NCBI GenBank assembly: GCA_903952265.1 | Contig: CAJBEU010000002.1 | Coordinates: 62,001 to 126,000, forward strand | Source: an uncultured Rickettsiales bacterium | Lineage (GTDB): Bacteria; Pseudomonadota; Alphaproteobacteria; Rickettsiales; Rickettsiaceae | Direction: 5' to 3' | DNA length: 64,000 nt | In this document: positions 48,768 through 57,314 of the stretch, in pieces | How positions within the stretch are numbered: position 1 is the stretch's first letter | Layout: each line of letters opens with the position of its first letter | Notes under the pieces: model-generated | What the model saw: the letters and a program-made list of their open reading frames with translations, nothing else | The model's database searches: none | What the model was told of the DNA's origin: nothing | Program-made: the position numbers and the translations under genes

Positions 48768-50540
48768 TCATTCTGCGTTAGACATTTTTTGGTTTATCTC
48801 ATAAACGAGCTTTGAGATTTCTTTCTTGTACATTTCTATACTTGTATTTTGAGCTTCTGTTCTTAAGCCTGGCTCTTTGAGTAAGTTCAAATATTCTAGC
48901 TTTAGCCTTTCTAGTTTATGTCTATTACAAAGCATTGTGAGCGATCCAAAAGCATCTGTTTTATTTTCTGGATAATCTGAATAGTTTTTGATTTTTGTAT
49001 TATACAAGGACTTAAAGTTTGAGTTTTGTATTTTTTCTAAAATGGATTGAGTGTTATCTAAGTGTTGCGAACACTCATCTACAAGCCAGGTAAAGAATGT
49101 CTCGGTCTTGTCATTTGAAAAAGACAACCTACTTAGTTCTTCTACCGCTTTTGTATCTGAGATTAGTTTTGGATTAGACACTATAAACATAACTATGCAA
49201 TATTCAATATTTTCTGCGTCTGTTTCGTGGGAAAATGTTGGAATGCTAGTTTTTTCCTGAGATAAGATGGTGCTATTGGGGGTATTTCTATTATACCTAA
49301 TTGTATTAGTCTTTAATTTTTCTTTAAAAAATTGGTGAAAGTTTTTCCTTAAAATGGAATCTTTAATTTTGTTTGAATATTCGGAAAGAGAGTTTTCTAA
49401 TTGAGCTTTTTGTTCTGCCGAAATCAATTTGCTTCCTGATGTACTGTAGTGCCATATTGCCTCAGATAAAGGCATCCTTTCTTCTAGAATTTTTCTTATG
49501 TCAAGTTTTTGAACGTTGATTGCGCCATCAGGATCCATGCCATTTGGCAATAGCATTACACTCAGTCTTTTTTTTGTTGAGACATATTCTGCTGCAATAT
49601 TGATTACCCTCTGCGTAGCGTTAATGCCACCTCTATCTTGATCGAGACACAAAATTATTTCGTCTACATATTGCCAAAGTTTTGCAAGATGATTACTTGT
49701 TACTGCCGTTCCTAGTGCTGCTACTGTATTTTTTAACTCTGCCGAACTCATTGCTATTACGTCTAAATATCCTTCTACAAGTATAATGCTGTTAGTTTTG
49801 TAGCCTGCGTTGATTGCCAAATGTTCTCCAAATAACACTGAGGACTTTTTAAATACAATCGTTTCTGGAGAATTAAGATATTTGGGATTAGCGTTATCTA
49901 TTGTTCTGCCTCCAAAACCCAAAGTTTGTCCATAAGAGTTCTTTATAGGAAACATTATTCGATTGCGAAACATTTCGTAAACTCTTCCTTCTAAAGTTTT
50001 AGACACCAGTCCGGCTTGTTCCATGATTGAAATAGGAATTGCATTTTGTTCAAGATGTCTTACTAATTTGCCTTGTCCCGGAGAGTATCCTATTTCAAAT
50101 GTCTTTAAGAAATCTTCTTTTACTCCTCTTTGATCTAGATAGTCTTTAGATAAGGAATCTAGATTTGATTGAAAAAATAAGTTTGCAATTTCCAAGCTTT
50201 TGAAGATTTGTTCTGAAATTTCAAATTCAGGGCTTTGTGATTTAGAGTAGCTAGGTGCTTCTATTCCGTGTTCTTTTGCTATTTGCAAAGCCGCTTCCTT
50301 GTAAGGAATGCTTTGAGAAGAAGCTACAAACTGTATTACATCTCCATGAGACCCGCATCCAAAACAATGATAAAACTTTTTTTCAACATTTACGGTAAAA
50401 GACGGAGTGTCTTCTGAATGAAATGGACAAAGCCCCACATAATCCTTTCCTCTGCGCTTTAATTGGGCAAAGCCTTGCACAACTATTGCTATGTTGACTT
50501 CATTTCTTATTTTATTGAAAAATTCTTGAGCTAAATTCAT
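48768..50540 (-). CDS. dnaG: DNA primase
   Basis: DnaG makes RNA primers at the replication fork. The CHC2 zinc domain is seen in CPFHSEDTPSFTV and YHCFGCGSHGD; the TOPRIM core follows with LVEGYLDVIAM and CLDQDRGG. The C-terminal helicase-binding domain is present but divergent. The open frame runs to 50609, but the ATG at 50540 gives the usual N terminus (590 residues). The gap to rpoD is 20 bases, so both are one operon. Confidence 0.96.
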   Translation of the reverse strand: MNLAQEFFNKIRNEVNIAIVVQGFAQLKRRGKDYVGLCPFHSEDTPSFTVNVEKKFYHCFGCGSHGDVIQFVASSQSIPYKEAALQIAKEHGIEAPSYSKSQSPEFEISEQIFKSLEIANLFFQSNLDSLSKDYLDQRGVKEDFLKTFEIGYSPGQGKLVRHLEQNAIPISIMEQAGLVSKTLEGRVYEMFRNRIMFPIKNSYGQTLGFGGRTIDNANPKYLNSPETIVFKKSSVLFGEHLAINAGYKTNSIILVEGYLDVIAMSSAELKNTVAALGTAVTSNHLAKLWQYVDEIILCLDQDRGGINATQRVINIAAEYVSTKKRLSVMLLPNGMDPDGAINVQKLDIRKILEERMPLSEAIWHYSTSGSKLISAEQKAQLENSLSEYSNKIKDSILRKNFHQFFKEKLKTNTIRYNRNTPNSTILSQEKTSIPTFSHETDAENIEYCIVMFIVSNPKLISDTKAVEELSRLSFSNDKTETFFTWLVDECSQHLDNTQSILEKIQNSNFKSLYNTKIKNYSDYPENKTDAFGSLTMLCNRHKLERLKLEYLNLLKEPGLRTEAQNTSIEMYKKEISKLVYEINQKMSNAE

Positions 50541-50725
50541 TCTTTGAGTAAGGGAGTGTAAGTTATTTTTGTTATATGGCTTTTGACGCGTCTCAACAAG
50601 GGGGAGCATTTCGCATTAATTTTTACATTAAGACTCACCAAAGAATTCATCTTGTTTTAATTGATTCAGGTGTTTTTTTACTGTCTGTTATTCGTGGCGT
50701 TCTCTGCTCCTTAGTAATTTTGGTC

Positions 50726-50755
50726 TTGACAAGGTTAGTAGATATTGATTAGGAT
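50726..50755 (+). promoter_or_regulatory. Candidate promoter for rpmH-rnpA
   Basis: TTGACA (50726-50731) and TAGGAT (50750-50755) are 18 bases apart in the gap upstream of rpmH. A second option, TTGCTG (50815-50820) and TATTAT (50837-50842) with a 16-base spacer, would start transcription within a few bases of the rpmH ATG. The gap (50610-50854) is AT-rich and holds no gene I can support and no convincing DnaA boxes. Confidence 0.35.
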
Positions 50756-50854
50756 TCGGTACGTATTCTTTTGTGTAAAACTTATTTACTTTGTCTTGCC
50801 TTAGAGTTTACTGATTGCTGACTTTTAGTTAGTTTTTATTATACACACACTTAT

Positions 50855-50989
50855 ATGAAACGCACCTTTCAGCCTAGCAAGTTAGTTAGAAAAAGACGCC
50901 ACGGATTTCGTGCTAGAATGTCTGAACCTTCTGGTGTTTTAGTCTTGAATCGTAGAAGAGCAAAAGGCAGAGTCAGAATTTCTGCTTAA
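50855..50989 (+). CDS. rpmH: 50S ribosomal protein bL34
   Basis: The 44 codons encode a complete L34: [20 protein letters not shown] at the start, and [14 protein letters not shown] at the end. It is too short for the usual ORF length filters. The stop is 7 bases before rnpA. The rpmH-rnpA pair often lies near the replication origin, which agrees with the parS-like sites found 1.6-8.3 kb downstream. Confidence 0.96.
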   Translation: MKRTFQPSKLVRKRRHGFRARMSEPSGVLVLNRRRAKGRVRISA

Positions 50990-50996
50990 TCCTATT

Positions 50997-51386
50997 GTGC
51001 TTCTTCATTCTCTATCTGTTCTGAAGAATTGGCGCTCTCTACATGTCTTTGAGAAGAAAAATTTTTCTTCTTTAATGGTACTGAGGTGCTTTTATTGTCC
51101 TCAAAAATCTCGAAACTCTATACATTTAGGCATTAGAGCTTCTAAAAAAGTTGGCGGGGCTGTTGTAAGAAATCTTTTACGTAGAAGGATTCGTAATTTA
51201 GTTCAGGATTCTTTTAACGACCAAAACTTGCACCCTGCATGTGTATACCTTATTAGTATTTTGCCTCCTGCGGCTAATGTAAGTTTTTTGGTTTTAAAAA
51301 ATGATTTTATTCAGTCTTGCAGGTATTTATATAAAAAAATTGATTTAGGAATAAAGAGCTTTAATCTTGATAAAGAAAAAGGGTAA
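50997..51386 (+). CDS. rnpA: Ribonuclease P protein component
   Basis: RnpA assists the catalytic RNA in trimming 5' ends of tRNAs. The conserved basic helix GGAVVRNLLRRRIRNLVQDSF carries the signature arginines (quoted part VRNLLRRRIRNL), preceded by LGIRASKKVG. The start is GTG at 50997. The protein is 129 residues. yidD and yidC, which normally follow, are absent; rpsB is next after 213 bases. Confidence 0.93.
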   Translation: MLLHSLSVLKNWRSLHVFEKKNFSSLMVLRCFYCPQKSRNSIHLGIRASKKVGGAVVRNLLRRRIRNLVQDSFNDQNLHPACVYLISILPPAANVSFLVLKNDFIQSCRYLYKKIDLGIKSFNLDKEKG

Positions 51387-51454
51387 ATTCTTATTAATAT
51401 GACTAAAATTTGACATTTATTAAGTTGCATGGAGAATTTCGTTAGATTGAATCC

Positions 51455-51483
51455 TTGTGCGAAACTTAATGCAAGGGTATAAT
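51455..51483 (+). promoter_or_regulatory. Sigma70-type promoter for rpsB
   Basis: TTGTGC (51455-51460) and a perfect TATAAT (51478-51483) are separated by 17 bases. The transcript would begin near 51490, giving a leader of about 110 nt before rpsB. S2 operons are commonly autoregulated through their leaders, but I could not identify a defined structure here. Confidence 0.6.
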
Positions 51484-51598
51484 CGATGGTGTTTAATTTT
51501 GTATTGTGTTTTTGCACTGGGCTTTTGTCAGAGTGCGACTTTTCTAAACAGAATTTTCTCGGATTTTTAATTCAACAGTAAAATGGGGTGGTAAATAC

Positions 51599-52330
51599 AT
51601 GGATCCTTGTATCGTAGAATTGCCTAAATTTAGCATCGAGGATCTTTTTGATGCAGGAGTGCATTTTGGTCATAAAACTTCCAGATGGAATCCTGGAATG
51701 TCCCCTTACATTCACTCTGTAAAAAATGGACTTCACGTAATAGATCTTCGTATTACTCACAAATTGCTTAAAGAAGCTTTGGCAGTGCTTTTTCGTGTTG
51801 CTAAGCGTCGGGGAAATATACTATTTGTAGGTACTAAGCCCTCCATTATGGAAGTAGTTGCTGAGAATGCAGTCAGATGTGGCCAGTATTACGTAAACCA
51901 TCGTTGGCTAGGTGGGACTCTCACCAACTGGAAAACTATTTCTAGGTCTATCAAAAAACTAGAAAATATAGAGAAAATTTTGTCAGATGAGTCTAGTCTT
52001 ATATCTTACACAAAAAAAGAGCTTTTAGGCCTTGATAAGGAAAGGCATGATCTGTCTCTTTCCTTTTCTGGAATCAGAAAAATGAAAAATGTGCCTGATC
52101 TTTTGGTTGTATTAGATTGTATAAAGGCACAGATAGCTGTTATGGAGGCTAGAAAACTAAACATTCCTGTTCTTGCAATAACAGACACTAACTCAGATCC
52201 AAGAATTGTAGATTATCAGGTTCCTGGTAATGACGATTCTATAAATTCTGTAAAACTCTACATGAGGCTTTTTGCAGATGCAGTGCTTGCTGGAGCATAC
52301 TCCAATTCTGTTAAAGAAGAAAAATCTTAG
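51599..52330 (+). CDS. rpsB: 30S ribosomal protein uS2
   Basis: S2 is a late-assembling 30S protein that binds S1. The opening FDAGVHFGHKTSRWNPGM, the YVNHRWLGGTLTNWKTI block and LAITDTNSDP near the C terminus are diagnostic. GGGGTGG precedes the ATG. The 243 residues are normal. In most bacteria tsf is the next gene; here it lies 3.2 kb away on the other strand. Confidence 0.98.
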   Translation: MDPCIVELPKFSIEDLFDAGVHFGHKTSRWNPGMSPYIHSVKNGLHVIDLRITHKLLKEALAVLFRVAKRRGNILFVGTKPSIMEVVAENAVRCGQYYVNHRWLGGTLTNWKTISRSIKKLENIEKILSDESSLISYTKKELLGLDKERHDLSLSFSGIRKMKNVPDLLVVLDCIKAQIAVMEARKLNIPVLAITDTNSDPRIVDYQVPGNDDSINSVKLYMRLFADAVLAGAYSNSVKEEKS

Positions 52331-52430
52331 TTAGTTTTCGATATTGTTTGGACATAAGCATTTTTTCTGCTCTTAAGTCTCTTTTTGATTTTAATATAAT
52401 TTGTTATTTACCTTGCTGTTTCTAATCGAA

Positions 52431-52446
52431 TGTTCCATGTGGAACA
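52431..52446. promoter_or_regulatory. parS-like site 1 (ParB-binding palindrome)
   Basis: TGTTCCATGTGGAACA differs from the widespread chromosomal parS sequence TGTTCCACGTGGAACA only at one central base, and its outer 7-base arms are perfectly inverted. It lies in the gap between rpsB and murJ. An identical 16-mer is found at 55430. ParB would load here to organise origin segregation. Confidence 0.75.
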
Positions 52447-52528
52447 TTTCATCTAAAAGAGTATTGTGTGTTCTAGCTTAGACTTCTATAGTTGCTGAGC
52501 CCTTTGTCAAAATTTGGATTAGTCTCTG

Positions 52529-54073
52529 ATGTCTGGGATTGTAAAAGCAGGTCTACAAATTTCCTTATGGACCGGAATCTCTAAAATTTTTGGATTTTTA
52601 CGAGACCTTTGCATAGCCAGTGTTTTTGGAATTGGTAATGCGGCAGATGTGGTCAACGTTATGCTTAAAATGCCTAATTTTTTTCGTCGCATATTTGCTG
52701 AAGGAGCTCTCTCCAACGTATTTATTCCTACATTCAATCAAAAGATGAGTGTCTCTCGTCAGGATGCTACTGATTTTGCAAATCAATTACTCTTTTATTT
52801 ACTTGGTATAGTTATATTGATTGTCTTTTTGATAGAAGTTTTTATGCCCTATGTTGTGATGGTTGTTGCACCGGGTTTTATGTCAGAGCCAGAGAAGATG
52901 AAAAATGCAGTCTTTTTATGCCGAGTGAGCATGCCTTGTTTAGTTTCTATTACTGTTGTGGGTCTATTTGGTAGTGTGTTGAACTCCGGAAGTAGATTTT
53001 TTGCTTTTTCTATTAGTCCAGTAATAATGAGCATCTGCATTATTATTGCGTCCAGAATAAATCACTTAAATTACTATCATAGGGCATTTTATTTGGCTGT
53101 AGGATTGTTATTTTCCGGGTTATTTCAAATAAGCTTTATGCTAATAATGCTGAAAAAATATCGATTTGCTGTCCCTAGGGTTCCTAGAAGCAATAGACAC
53201 TTTCAGGTTCTAATGTTCTTAAAACAACTTGCCCCTGCTGCATTATCTGCAAGTGCTATTCAGTTACAGATACTTGTCTCTCAGTCGATAGCTAGTTTCT
53301 TTCCTGGTGCTATATCGATACTTTCTTATTCGGAAAGACTTTATCAAGTTCCATTATCAATTCTAGGTGTTGCATTTTCCAGTGCAATCTTGCCCGAGCT
53401 TTCTACGAGGCATTTTAAAAACGACAAAGACGGAGTAGTTGCAATACACGATAAATCCATAAAAATTCTATGGATCTTTACTATTCCGTTTTGTACTATC
53501 CTAATCTTATTGTCTTTACCAATTGTATCTTTAGTTTACGAAAGAGGCAGTTTTACTCATGAAATTTCTTTTAAAGTAGCAACCACTGTTGCTTTGTTTA
53601 GTTTAGGATTGCCAGCTATAATTTTGGGAAAATTGTTCAATAATCTATTTTACGTGCATCAAAATACCTCGATGTTGTTCAGAATTACATTGACATATTT
53701 GTTATGTAACGTGATTTTGAATATCATTTTGGTCAAATTTATTGGATATCTTGGAATACCTGTAGGATCCACTATTGCGAGTTGGCTGCAGCTTATTTTG
53801 CTAGTTTGGCTTTCTTTTCGCAAAGGATACTTCTGTTTGCCAAGTGCTTTGATAAAGTGGATGATAGAGGTATTGATGACAGGGGTTGTTATGGGGATAG
53901 CTATACATTTTACGTATAAATGTTTGGGATCGTTTTTCCTTGATAATTTCTTTTTATTAAGATGTGGTTTGTTGTTTATAATTATATCTGTGGGTTTAAT
54001 TGTTTATTGTGCTGGCATCATTTTTTTTAAAAAAGTTATTATTACTGAAAACAGAAAAATTCAAATTAGGTAA
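52529..54073 (+). CDS. murJ: MurJ (MviN), lipid II flippase
   Basis: MurJ moves lipid II across the inner membrane for wall synthesis. The 514 residues contain about 14 membrane helices. Family motifs are FGIGNAADVVNVMLKMPNFFRR (in part AADVVNVMLKMPNFFRR) and AEGALSNVFIPTF in the first helices, and SYSERLYQVPLSILGVAFSSAILPELS in the middle, here SYSERLYQVPLSILGVA. The arginines of the cationic cavity are retained. It starts ATGTCTGGG at 52529. With ddl, dapD and dapF it supports a functional peptidoglycan pathway. rsmE follows after 10 bases. Confidence 0.96.
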   Translation: MSGIVKAGLQISLWTGISKIFGFLRDLCIASVFGIGNAADVVNVMLKMPNFFRRIFAEGALSNVFIPTFNQKMSVSRQDATDFANQLLFYLLGIVILIVFLIEVFMPYVVMVVAPGFMSEPEKMKNAVFLCRVSMPCLVSITVVGLFGSVLNSGSRFFAFSISPVIMSICIIIASRINHLNYYHRAFYLAVGLLFSGLFQISFMLIMLKKYRFAVPRVPRSNRHFQVLMFLKQLAPAALSASAIQLQILVSQSIASFFPGAISILSYSERLYQVPLSILGVAFSSAILPELSTRHFKNDKDGVVAIHDKSIKILWIFTIPFCTILILLSLPIVSLVYERGSFTHEISFKVATTVALFSLGLPAIILGKLFNNLFYVHQNTSMLFRITLTYLLCNVILNIILVKFIGYLGIPVGSTIASWLQLILLVWLSFRKGYFCLPSALIKWMIEVLMTGVVMGIAIHFTYKCLGSFFLDNFFLLRCGLLFIIISVGLIVYCAGIIFFKKVIITENRKIQIR

Positions 54074-54083
54074 TTTTCTGTTA

Positions 54084-54794
54084 ATGGCTACTTTGCATAG
54101 AATTTATTGTTCTTTAAAACAAAGGCTTTCGTGTGAGACTCTAATCGAGCTTCCTGAATCTCAATCTTTGCACGTAAAAGTGGTTTTGCGTAAGAGTAAA
54201 GGAGACAAATTGATAGTTTTTAATGAGCAGGACGGTTCTTTTTTATCGAGAATTGAGGAATCTAAAAATTTATGCAGCGTTTTTCTGGAAAGATTTTTAT
54301 CAAAACCAGAGAAGATAAAGCCTTTGATTTTAGGGATTCCTTTAATAAAAAAGCACAGATTTAATTGCATTTTAGAATCAGCCACTCAGCTTGGGGCTAC
54401 CAAAATAGTACCAGTGCAATTTGATCGAGGGCAATCTTTTCATTTAAAAGAAGATAAAATACTAAATCAACTTATTTCTTCGGTAGAACAATGCGGGCGA
54501 CACACAATTCCTAAAATAGGCAAATCTTTAACTCTTCAGGAGTTTATTAATCTAAATTCTTTCATAGTGTGTGCTAATGAAAAATCAGAATTTCCTCTAG
54601 GTCAAATAAGCGAATTTATCATGAAATCTGACAGTGTGGCTATATTAGTGGGTCCAGAGGGAGGCTTTTCGGAAAATGAGCAGAAGATACTATATTCTTC
54701 TTTATGTGTAAAGAACGTTACATTAGGGAATTTTATTTTACGTTCAGAAACAGCTGTTTCTTGTATTGTTTCTCAAATTCAACTCTTTTACTAG
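54084..54794 (+). CDS. rsmE: 16S rRNA m3U1498 methyltransferase RsmE
   Basis: RsmE methylates U1498 of 16S rRNA and belongs to the SPOUT knotted fold. Sequence marks are the N-terminal PUA-like region (HVKVVLRKSKGDKLIVF), the ILESATQLGATKIVPVQFDR block and the SAM-binding knot with LVGPEGGFSENE and LGNFILRSETAV. I choose the ATG at 54084; the open frame reaches back into murJ. The 236 residues are typical. It is directly followed by rnhB. Confidence 0.95.
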   Translation: MATLHRIYCSLKQRLSCETLIELPESQSLHVKVVLRKSKGDKLIVFNEQDGSFLSRIEESKNLCSVFLERFLSKPEKIKPLILGIPLIKKHRFNCILESATQLGATKIVPVQFDRGQSFHLKEDKILNQLISSVEQCGRHTIPKIGKSLTLQEFINLNSFIVCANEKSEFPLGQISEFIMKSDSVAILVGPEGGFSENEQKILYSSLCVKNVTLGNFILRSETAVSCIVSQIQLFY

Positions 54795-55412
54795 ATGAAA
54801 CCTTGTTTTATTTTGGAAGATAAGCATCTGGGCAAGATAATATCTGGAACTGATGAAGTTGGTTGCGGAGCAATCGCTGGTCCAGTTGTATCCTGTTCTG
54901 TTGTTTTAAACAGAAAACAAGATTTTTCCAAATACGTAAGGGATTCAAAAACTCTTTCTGACAAGCAAAGAAACCTTGCTTACAACATTATCATCTCCAA
55001 TAGTGCATATTCTATTGGAATAGCTTCAGTTGAAGAAATTGATCAATTTAATATTAGAAATGCAACAATTTTAGCTTCAGAAAGATCTGTTGCTAATCTT
55101 ATCTTAAATCCAGATGTTTGTTTGGTAGATGGTAACATGCAATTTAAAGAGGATAGGTATGTAAGTATAGTCAAAGGGGAGCAGCGTTCTTATTCAATTG
55201 CTGCTGCTTCTATTGTAGCAAAGGTAGTAAGGGATAACCTAATGTTTTTGTTATCAAAAGATTTTGAGGAATACGGATGGAAACAAAACAAGGGTTATGG
55301 TACTAAAAAACACATAGAGCGTTTAAGAAGCAATGGATCATCTATGCACCACAGAAAGACTTTTATAAAAAAGTATGAAAATAGTATCTATGTAAATGAT
55401 CCGAGGAGCTAA
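54795..55412 (+). CDS. rnhB: Ribonuclease HII
   Basis: RNase HII removes RNA and single ribonucleotides from DNA. The metal-binding DEDD set is visible in GTDEVGCGAIAGPV, CLVDGNM and related positions, and the C-terminal KKHIERLRSNG matches. It starts immediately after the rsmE stop (no gap). The 205 residues are normal. It is convergent with tsf; the 77-base gap contains parS-like site 2. Confidence 0.96.
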   Translation: MKPCFILEDKHLGKIISGTDEVGCGAIAGPVVSCSVVLNRKQDFSKYVRDSKTLSDKQRNLAYNIIISNSAYSIGIASVEEIDQFNIRNATILASERSVANLILNPDVCLVDGNMQFKEDRYVSIVKGEQRSYSIAAASIVAKVVRDNLMFLLSKDFEEYGWKQNKGYGTKKHIERLRSNGSSMHHRKTFIKKYENSIYVNDPRS

Positions 55413-55429
55413 GGCTTGTTTTGAATAAA

Positions 55430-55445
55430 TGTTCCATGTGGAACA
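55430..55445. promoter_or_regulatory. parS-like site 2 (ParB-binding palindrome)
   Basis: This is an exact repeat of the 16-mer at 52431 (TGTTCCATGTGGAACA), 2999 bases further on, in the gap between the convergent genes rnhB and tsf. Two identical 16-base palindromes in intergenic DNA are very unlikely by chance. Confidence 0.78.
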
Positions 55446-55489
55446 TTTTACGCCAAAGCTCTTTTTTTATTTGTTGCAGATACCAAAAA

Positions 55490-56365
55490 TCACCTCTTTA
55501 TTGCAAATCTAACAAAATCTTTTACGACGATTTTGCTAGAGAGAGCTTTTTCTTCAGATAATATTAGCTCGTTTATTTTAATGCTTTGCTCAAGTATATA
55601 GTCTTGAAAAAGCAAACATAATCCAGTTTTAAATTCGCTGATTTTGTTCTCTATGATCTTATCTATTACATGCTTAGGTTTTTTTGCATAAGAATCATCG
55701 TTGCGAATTTCATTTTCCTCTTGTTGTAAAAGCTCCAGCGGAATTTGTTCTGGAGAAATATATTTTGGATCCATCGATGCAACATGAACACTTAAATTCT
55801 GTGCTAATTGTTCAAGTTTGTTTAAAGTGTCCGTATCAGTTTTTTCACACTCCAAGGCTACTGCTGCCGCTACATTTCCCACTAAGTTTCCTATGGGATT
55901 GTGCACGTAAAAGCCTACCACTCCATTTCGTACGGAAATTTTTTTGAGTTGCTCTATTTTTATGCTTTCTCCTATTATTGCTATGTGTTCAAGTATTTTT
56001 TCTTCAATAATTTCTCCACTAGAGAGTCGTGAAGACATTAGTTGTTTTATTGAATCACTGTTAAGAGCTATCTTTGATACATCTCTTGCAAAGTTTTGAA
56101 AAATTTCGTTTCTTGTAACAAAATCTGTCTCTGTTTGAAATTCTACCATAGAGGCTGTTTTTTTATCTGACGAAAGAGCTACTACTATTGCTCCAGCGTT
56201 TGTCTCTCTTTCCATTTTTTTAGTAGCCTTAATTGCGCCTTTGCTTTTTAGCCACTTTGCTGACTCTTCAATATTATTTTGATTAGTTTCTAGAGCGCTC
56301 TTGCAGTCTAAGAAGCCTGCACCAGTGAGATCCCGCAAGTGTTTAATTAATTTTGCATCTGTCAT
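55490..56365 (-). CDS. tsf: Elongation factor Ts
   Basis: EF-Ts is the nucleotide exchange factor of EF-Tu. The N-terminal UBA-like domain (IKHLRDLTGAGFLDCKSALE) and the core TDFVTRNEIFQNF are conserved; residues up to 291 cover both subdomains and the coiled coil. It is separated from rpsB and inverted relative to it, and is transcribed alone. ATG start. Confidence 0.97.
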   Translation of the reverse strand: MTDAKLIKHLRDLTGAGFLDCKSALETNQNNIEESAKWLKSKGAIKATKKMERETNAGAIVVALSSDKKTASMVEFQTETDFVTRNEIFQNFARDVSKIALNSDSIKQLMSSRLSSGEIIEEKILEHIAIIGESIKIEQLKKISVRNGVVGFYVHNPIGNLVGNVAAAVALECEKTDTDTLNKLEQLAQNLSVHVASMDPKYISPEQIPLELLQQEENEIRNDDSYAKKPKHVIDKIIENKISEFKTGLCLLFQDYILEQSIKINELILSEEKALSSKIVVKDFVRFAIKR

Positions 56366-56447
56366 GTTGATAATTACCTTATGTTTTAAATGGTTGGATA
56401 CGATGCTCGTATGCGTTAAAGTTTTATTGATTTCAATGATTATTAAA

Positions 56448-56915
56448 TTAATAAAATTCTAAAGTCTTTTTTTCTTTTCTTTTCCTTTTATTTTTAGTCA
56501 TTTTAAATTTGAATATTTTCTGCAAGGCGGATGTTTTCTCAAGTCTTGTAGGTGTTTGATTTTTTAAAGGTTTAATTTTATATGGCGCAGAAGAAGAAAC
56601 TTCAATATCCCTTACAACTCCTTTTTCAGAAAATGTTATTTGAGTAATTTTTTGATTTTCAATCTTAGGAAAAAATGGCATGTTTAATACTTTTGTTCCT
56701 ACGTAATACCATTTTGTATCAGATTCGTTTGCAAAGGAAGGGGGTCCTAGAATTGTTCGCACAAATCCTTTATCTTTGTTTGTACAATTCTTACTCAGGT
56801 GTGCTAGCTGAAATGTCTTAGAAGAATCTAGCAATCCTATATTGTAGCTCGGAGTGCATCCGGTAAGTGTAATGAGGCCGGCAATAATAGAAAGCGTCTG
56901 AATCTTTTCTTTCAT
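56448..56915 (-). CDS. bamE: BamE/SmpA/OmlA-like outer membrane lipoprotein
   Basis: BamE is a lipoprotein of the complex that folds beta-barrels into the outer membrane. A signal peptide ends in LTGC (lipidated Cys20). The small alpha-beta domain carries VRTILGPPSFANESDTKWYYV (in part ILGPPSFANESDTKWYYV) and a strand ITQITFSEKGVVRDIE typical of the family. The last 30 residues are an added, very basic tail (KNKRKRKEKK). It works with the Omp85 barrel at the right edge. Moderately certain. Confidence 0.85.
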   Translation of the reverse strand: MKEKIQTLSIIAGLITLTGCTPSYNIGLLDSSKTFQLAHLSKNCTNKDKGFVRTILGPPSFANESDTKWYYVGTKVLNMPFFPKIENQKITQITFSEKGVVRDIEVSSSAPYKIKPLKNQTPTRLEKTSALQKIFKFKMTKNKRKRKEKKTLEFY

Positions 56916-57013
56916 TTTATTGCCTCAAATATAATGATGTTAACAAGGTTTTGCTAAAAGCAGATCTTAATATTTATCAGTGTAGATTTTATTATTGAGC
57001 TATAATACAATCG

Positions 57014-57043
57014 TTGACTTCAATAGTAAATGCCTCGTAGAAT
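57014..57043 (+). promoter_or_regulatory. Sigma70-type promoter for rpmF-fabH
   Basis: TTGACT (57014-57019) and TAGAAT (57038-57043) are separated by 18 bases, about 50 bases before the rpmF ATG. A nearby TATAAT (57001-57006) has no matching -35. Confidence 0.45.
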
Positions 57044-57093
57044 AAAGCGTTTACTCTAAAGAAACCTTTTTAAATTACATTTTAAGTATTTAT

Positions 57094-57279
57094 ATGGCTG
57101 TACCTAAGAAAAAAACTTCTAAGTCCAGAAGAGACAAGCGTAGATCACATCACGCTCTTTGTAAAATCAATTTAGCAGTTGACAAGGCAAGCGGTGAGTA
57201 CAAGATTGCTCATCATATGGACTTAAAAACCGGGAAATACAATGGTAGGTCTATTATTAATTTGGATGTATCCGAATAA
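57094..57279 (+). CDS. rpmF: 50S ribosomal protein bL32
   Basis: L32 is a small 50S protein. MAVPKKKTSKSRRDKRRSHH is the family signature; the protein is 61 residues with one cysteine and no zinc-ribbon set, as in other alphaproteobacteria. The gene is followed 26 bases later by fabH. The phospholipid gene plsX that is usually between them is missing. Confidence 0.97.
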   Translation: MAVPKKKTSKSRRDKRRSHHALCKINLAVDKASGEYKIAHHMDLKTGKYNGRSIINLDVSE

Positions 57280-57314
57280 AATGTACTCTGCATCTCAGTT
57301 TCTTAGTGTTTATT

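Noticed and set aside
50610-50854. Replication origin in the gap between dnaG and rpmH
   Set aside because: The gap is AT-rich and near parS-like sites, but I found no cluster of TTATCCACA-type DnaA boxes; the origin must lie elsewhere or use other boxes.
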